Assembly: GCA_900321665.1 (NCBI GenBank)
Contig: ONWY01000095.1
Span: forward strand, 1-5,969
DNA from: an uncultured Eubacteriales bacterium
Lineage (GTDB): Bacteria > Bacillota > Clostridia > Oscillospirales > Acutalibacteraceae
Length of the DNA stretch: 5,969 nt
Direction: 5' to 3'
In this document: in pieces, positions 5,233 to 5,969 of the stretch
Layout of the letters: every line of letters starts with the position of its first letter
Numbering within the stretch: position 1 is the first letter of the stretch
Notes under the pieces: generated by a model
What the model was told of the DNA's origin: nothing
The model's input: only the letters and a program-made list of their open reading frames with translations
Databases searched by the model: none
Program-made: the position numbers and the translations under genes

Positions 5233-5240
5233 AATGTTTT

Positions 5241-5270
5241 TTGACATATGATAAAATTTTTGGTAGGGAT
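5241..5270 (+). promoter_or_regulatory. Possible promoter of the TetR-family gene
   Basis: A perfect -35 TTGACA (5241-5246) is followed after 17 bp by TAGGGAT (5264-5270), a poor -10. TATGAT at 5247-5252 is a better -10 but lacks a matching -35. One of these probably drives the regulator; weak promoters are common for regulators. Confidence 0.4.
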
Positions 5271-5289
5271 TTTTAGGGGATTATGATTA

Positions 5290-5311
5290 CGGAGAGTACC
5301 AATATTCTCCG
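5290..5311 (+). promoter_or_regulatory. Leader hairpin ahead of the regulator gene
   Basis: CGGAGAGTA (5290-5298) pairs with TATTCTCCG (5303-5311), 9 bp including one G-U, with a CCAA tetraloop. It ends 5 nt before the GAGG ribosome binding site (5317-5320) of the TetR gene. It may stabilise the message or affect ribosome access. No T run follows, so it is not a terminator. Confidence 0.5.
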
Positions 5312-5326
5312 AAAGCGAGGTTATGT

Positions 5327-5917
5327 ATGTCTAACTCAGTGATTACAAAGCAAGCTATCGCAGCTTCTTTTAAGAAGCTGATGGAGCTTAAGCCGTTTGA
5401 CAAAATCTCAATCAGCGATATTACAGCCGGCTGCGATTTAAACAGGCAGACCTTCTACTACCACTTTCAAGATAAGTATGAGCTGATTAATTGGATTTTT
5501 TACAACGAGGTGATAAAACCGGTCGATAAGCAGCTGTTGCCGGAAAATTGGGAGCGCGGCATCTGCGATATGTTCCGCCTCATGCTTAGAGACAAGAAAT
5601 TCTATACCAACGCGATTCGTTACAGCAACACGGAGTTTAGCGGCTACCTGTTCCGCATTGTGCGCGAGAAATACTACGAGGTCGTGGAGGATATGAAAAC
5701 CGAGCTCAACAAGAAGATTACCGATACCGATAAAAACTTCATCGCCTCCTTCTTTGCCTACGGCAGCGCCGGCATTATCACCGAGTGGATTAAAAAAGGG
5801 ATGAAGGAAGCGCCGGAAATGATGTCGAGTATGCTCTCAAACGCGATGAGAGATTGTGAAAAATTCGCCGTCAAGCACTACTTCGGGCAAATGAATACCG
5901 GCACGGAGAAGGCATAA
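5327..5917 (+). CDS. TetR/AcrR-family transcriptional regulator, DhaS-like
   Basis: 196 aa, the normal TetR length. The N-terminal DNA-binding domain (about 6-55) is clear: ITKQAIAASFKKLMELKPFDKISISDITAGCDLNRQTFYYHFQDKYELINWIF, with the recognition helix around NRQTFYYHF. The C-terminal part (60-190) is helical and resembles the TetR_C_8/DhaS-like ligand or partner domain, with the family-typical FFAYGSAGIITEWIKKGM near 141-158. Family members repress or activate nearby genes; the effector is unknown. The ATG at 5327 has GAGG 6 nt upstream. An ATG at 5323 opens only a 3-codon frame and is too close to the ribosome site. It is divergent from gtrA, 206 bp apart, with dyads between. There is no dihydroxyacetone kinase gene nearby, so a dha role is not supported. 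Confidence 0.9.
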   Translation: MSNSVITKQAIAASFKKLMELKPFDKISISDITAGCDLNRQTFYYHFQDKYELINWIFYNEVIKPVDKQLLPENWERGICDMFRLMLRDKKFYTNAIRYSNTEFSGYLFRIVREKYYEVVEDMKTELNKKITDTDKNFIASFFAYGSAGIITEWIKKGMKEAPEMMSSMLSNAMRDCEKFAVKHYFGQMNTGTEKA

Positions 5918-5924
5918 AGAGTAT

Positions 5925-5939
5925 GGCTCATTTTGAGCC
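5925..5939 (+). terminator. Weak terminator-like hairpin after the regulator
   Basis: GGCTCA-TTT-TGAGCC, perfect 6-bp stem with 3-nt loop, 8 nt after the stop codon. The tail GATTTAAGC is only mildly T-rich, so termination would be inefficient. The remaining bases to 5969 show no gene. Confidence 0.4.
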
Positions 5940-5969
5940 GATTTAAGCAAAAAACAGCTTCCGCAACCA

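Noticed and set aside
5327..5917. Calling the regulator dhaS
   Set aside because: The C-terminal resemblance is only family-level and no dihydroxyacetone kinase genes are in the window.

Overview
The window looks like a chromosomal segment of a low-to-medium GC Clostridia member (Bacillota). A gut Oscillospiraceae/Ruminococcaceae-type organism is my best guess. The basis is strong AAAGGAGG-type Shine-Dalgarno sites, sigma-A promoters, a SipW-type export module, and GC-rich palindromic repeat units of a kind I recall from such genomes. No RNA gene, transposase or CRISPR array is visible.

Left half (1-3220, all minus strand, transcribed right to left): one apparent operon of four genes behind a good extended -10 promoter at 3189-3218. 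In transcription order it encodes a 283-aa membrane or exported protein with a coiled-coil N-terminus and a SipW-like TLAWF signal, a 267-aa single-pass membrane protein, a 264-aa secreted TasA-like protein with a classical SipW-type signal (GATYAWF), and a SipW-type signal peptidase cut by the left window edge. The three structural proteins share a C-terminal signature, W-x-E-G-x-D-x2-C, and a weaker common core, so they appear to be paralogs that differ mainly in how they are tethered. The likely picture is a SipW-dependent surface fibre or matrix system analogous to, but not the same as, B. subtilis TapA-SipW-TasA. The 264-aa gene has a strongly biased codon usage, consistent with it being the abundant subunit.

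Middle (3116-3757, no gene): the operon promoter and leader, an AT-rich stretch, a bidirectional-looking hairpin terminator at 3395-3415, and a tandem array of three 84-bp units plus a 23-bp partial unit rich in hairpins. Open frames across the array are artefacts of its 84-bp (28-codon) period.

Right half (3730-5969): a minus-strand pair, a GtrA-family membrane protein and, overlapping it by 17 bp, a transglutaminase-like lipoprotein starting at GTG, driven by a near-consensus promoter at 5154-5182. Divergent from it is a TetR-family regulator (5327-5917, plus strand). The 206-bp divergent region holds two identical-format dyads (ACAAT-N8-ATTGT, 25 bp apart), a third palindrome inside the gtrA promoter spacer, and a leader hairpin before the regulator. 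The arrangement suggests that the TetR protein controls itself and the gtrA-lipoprotein pair; that is inference.
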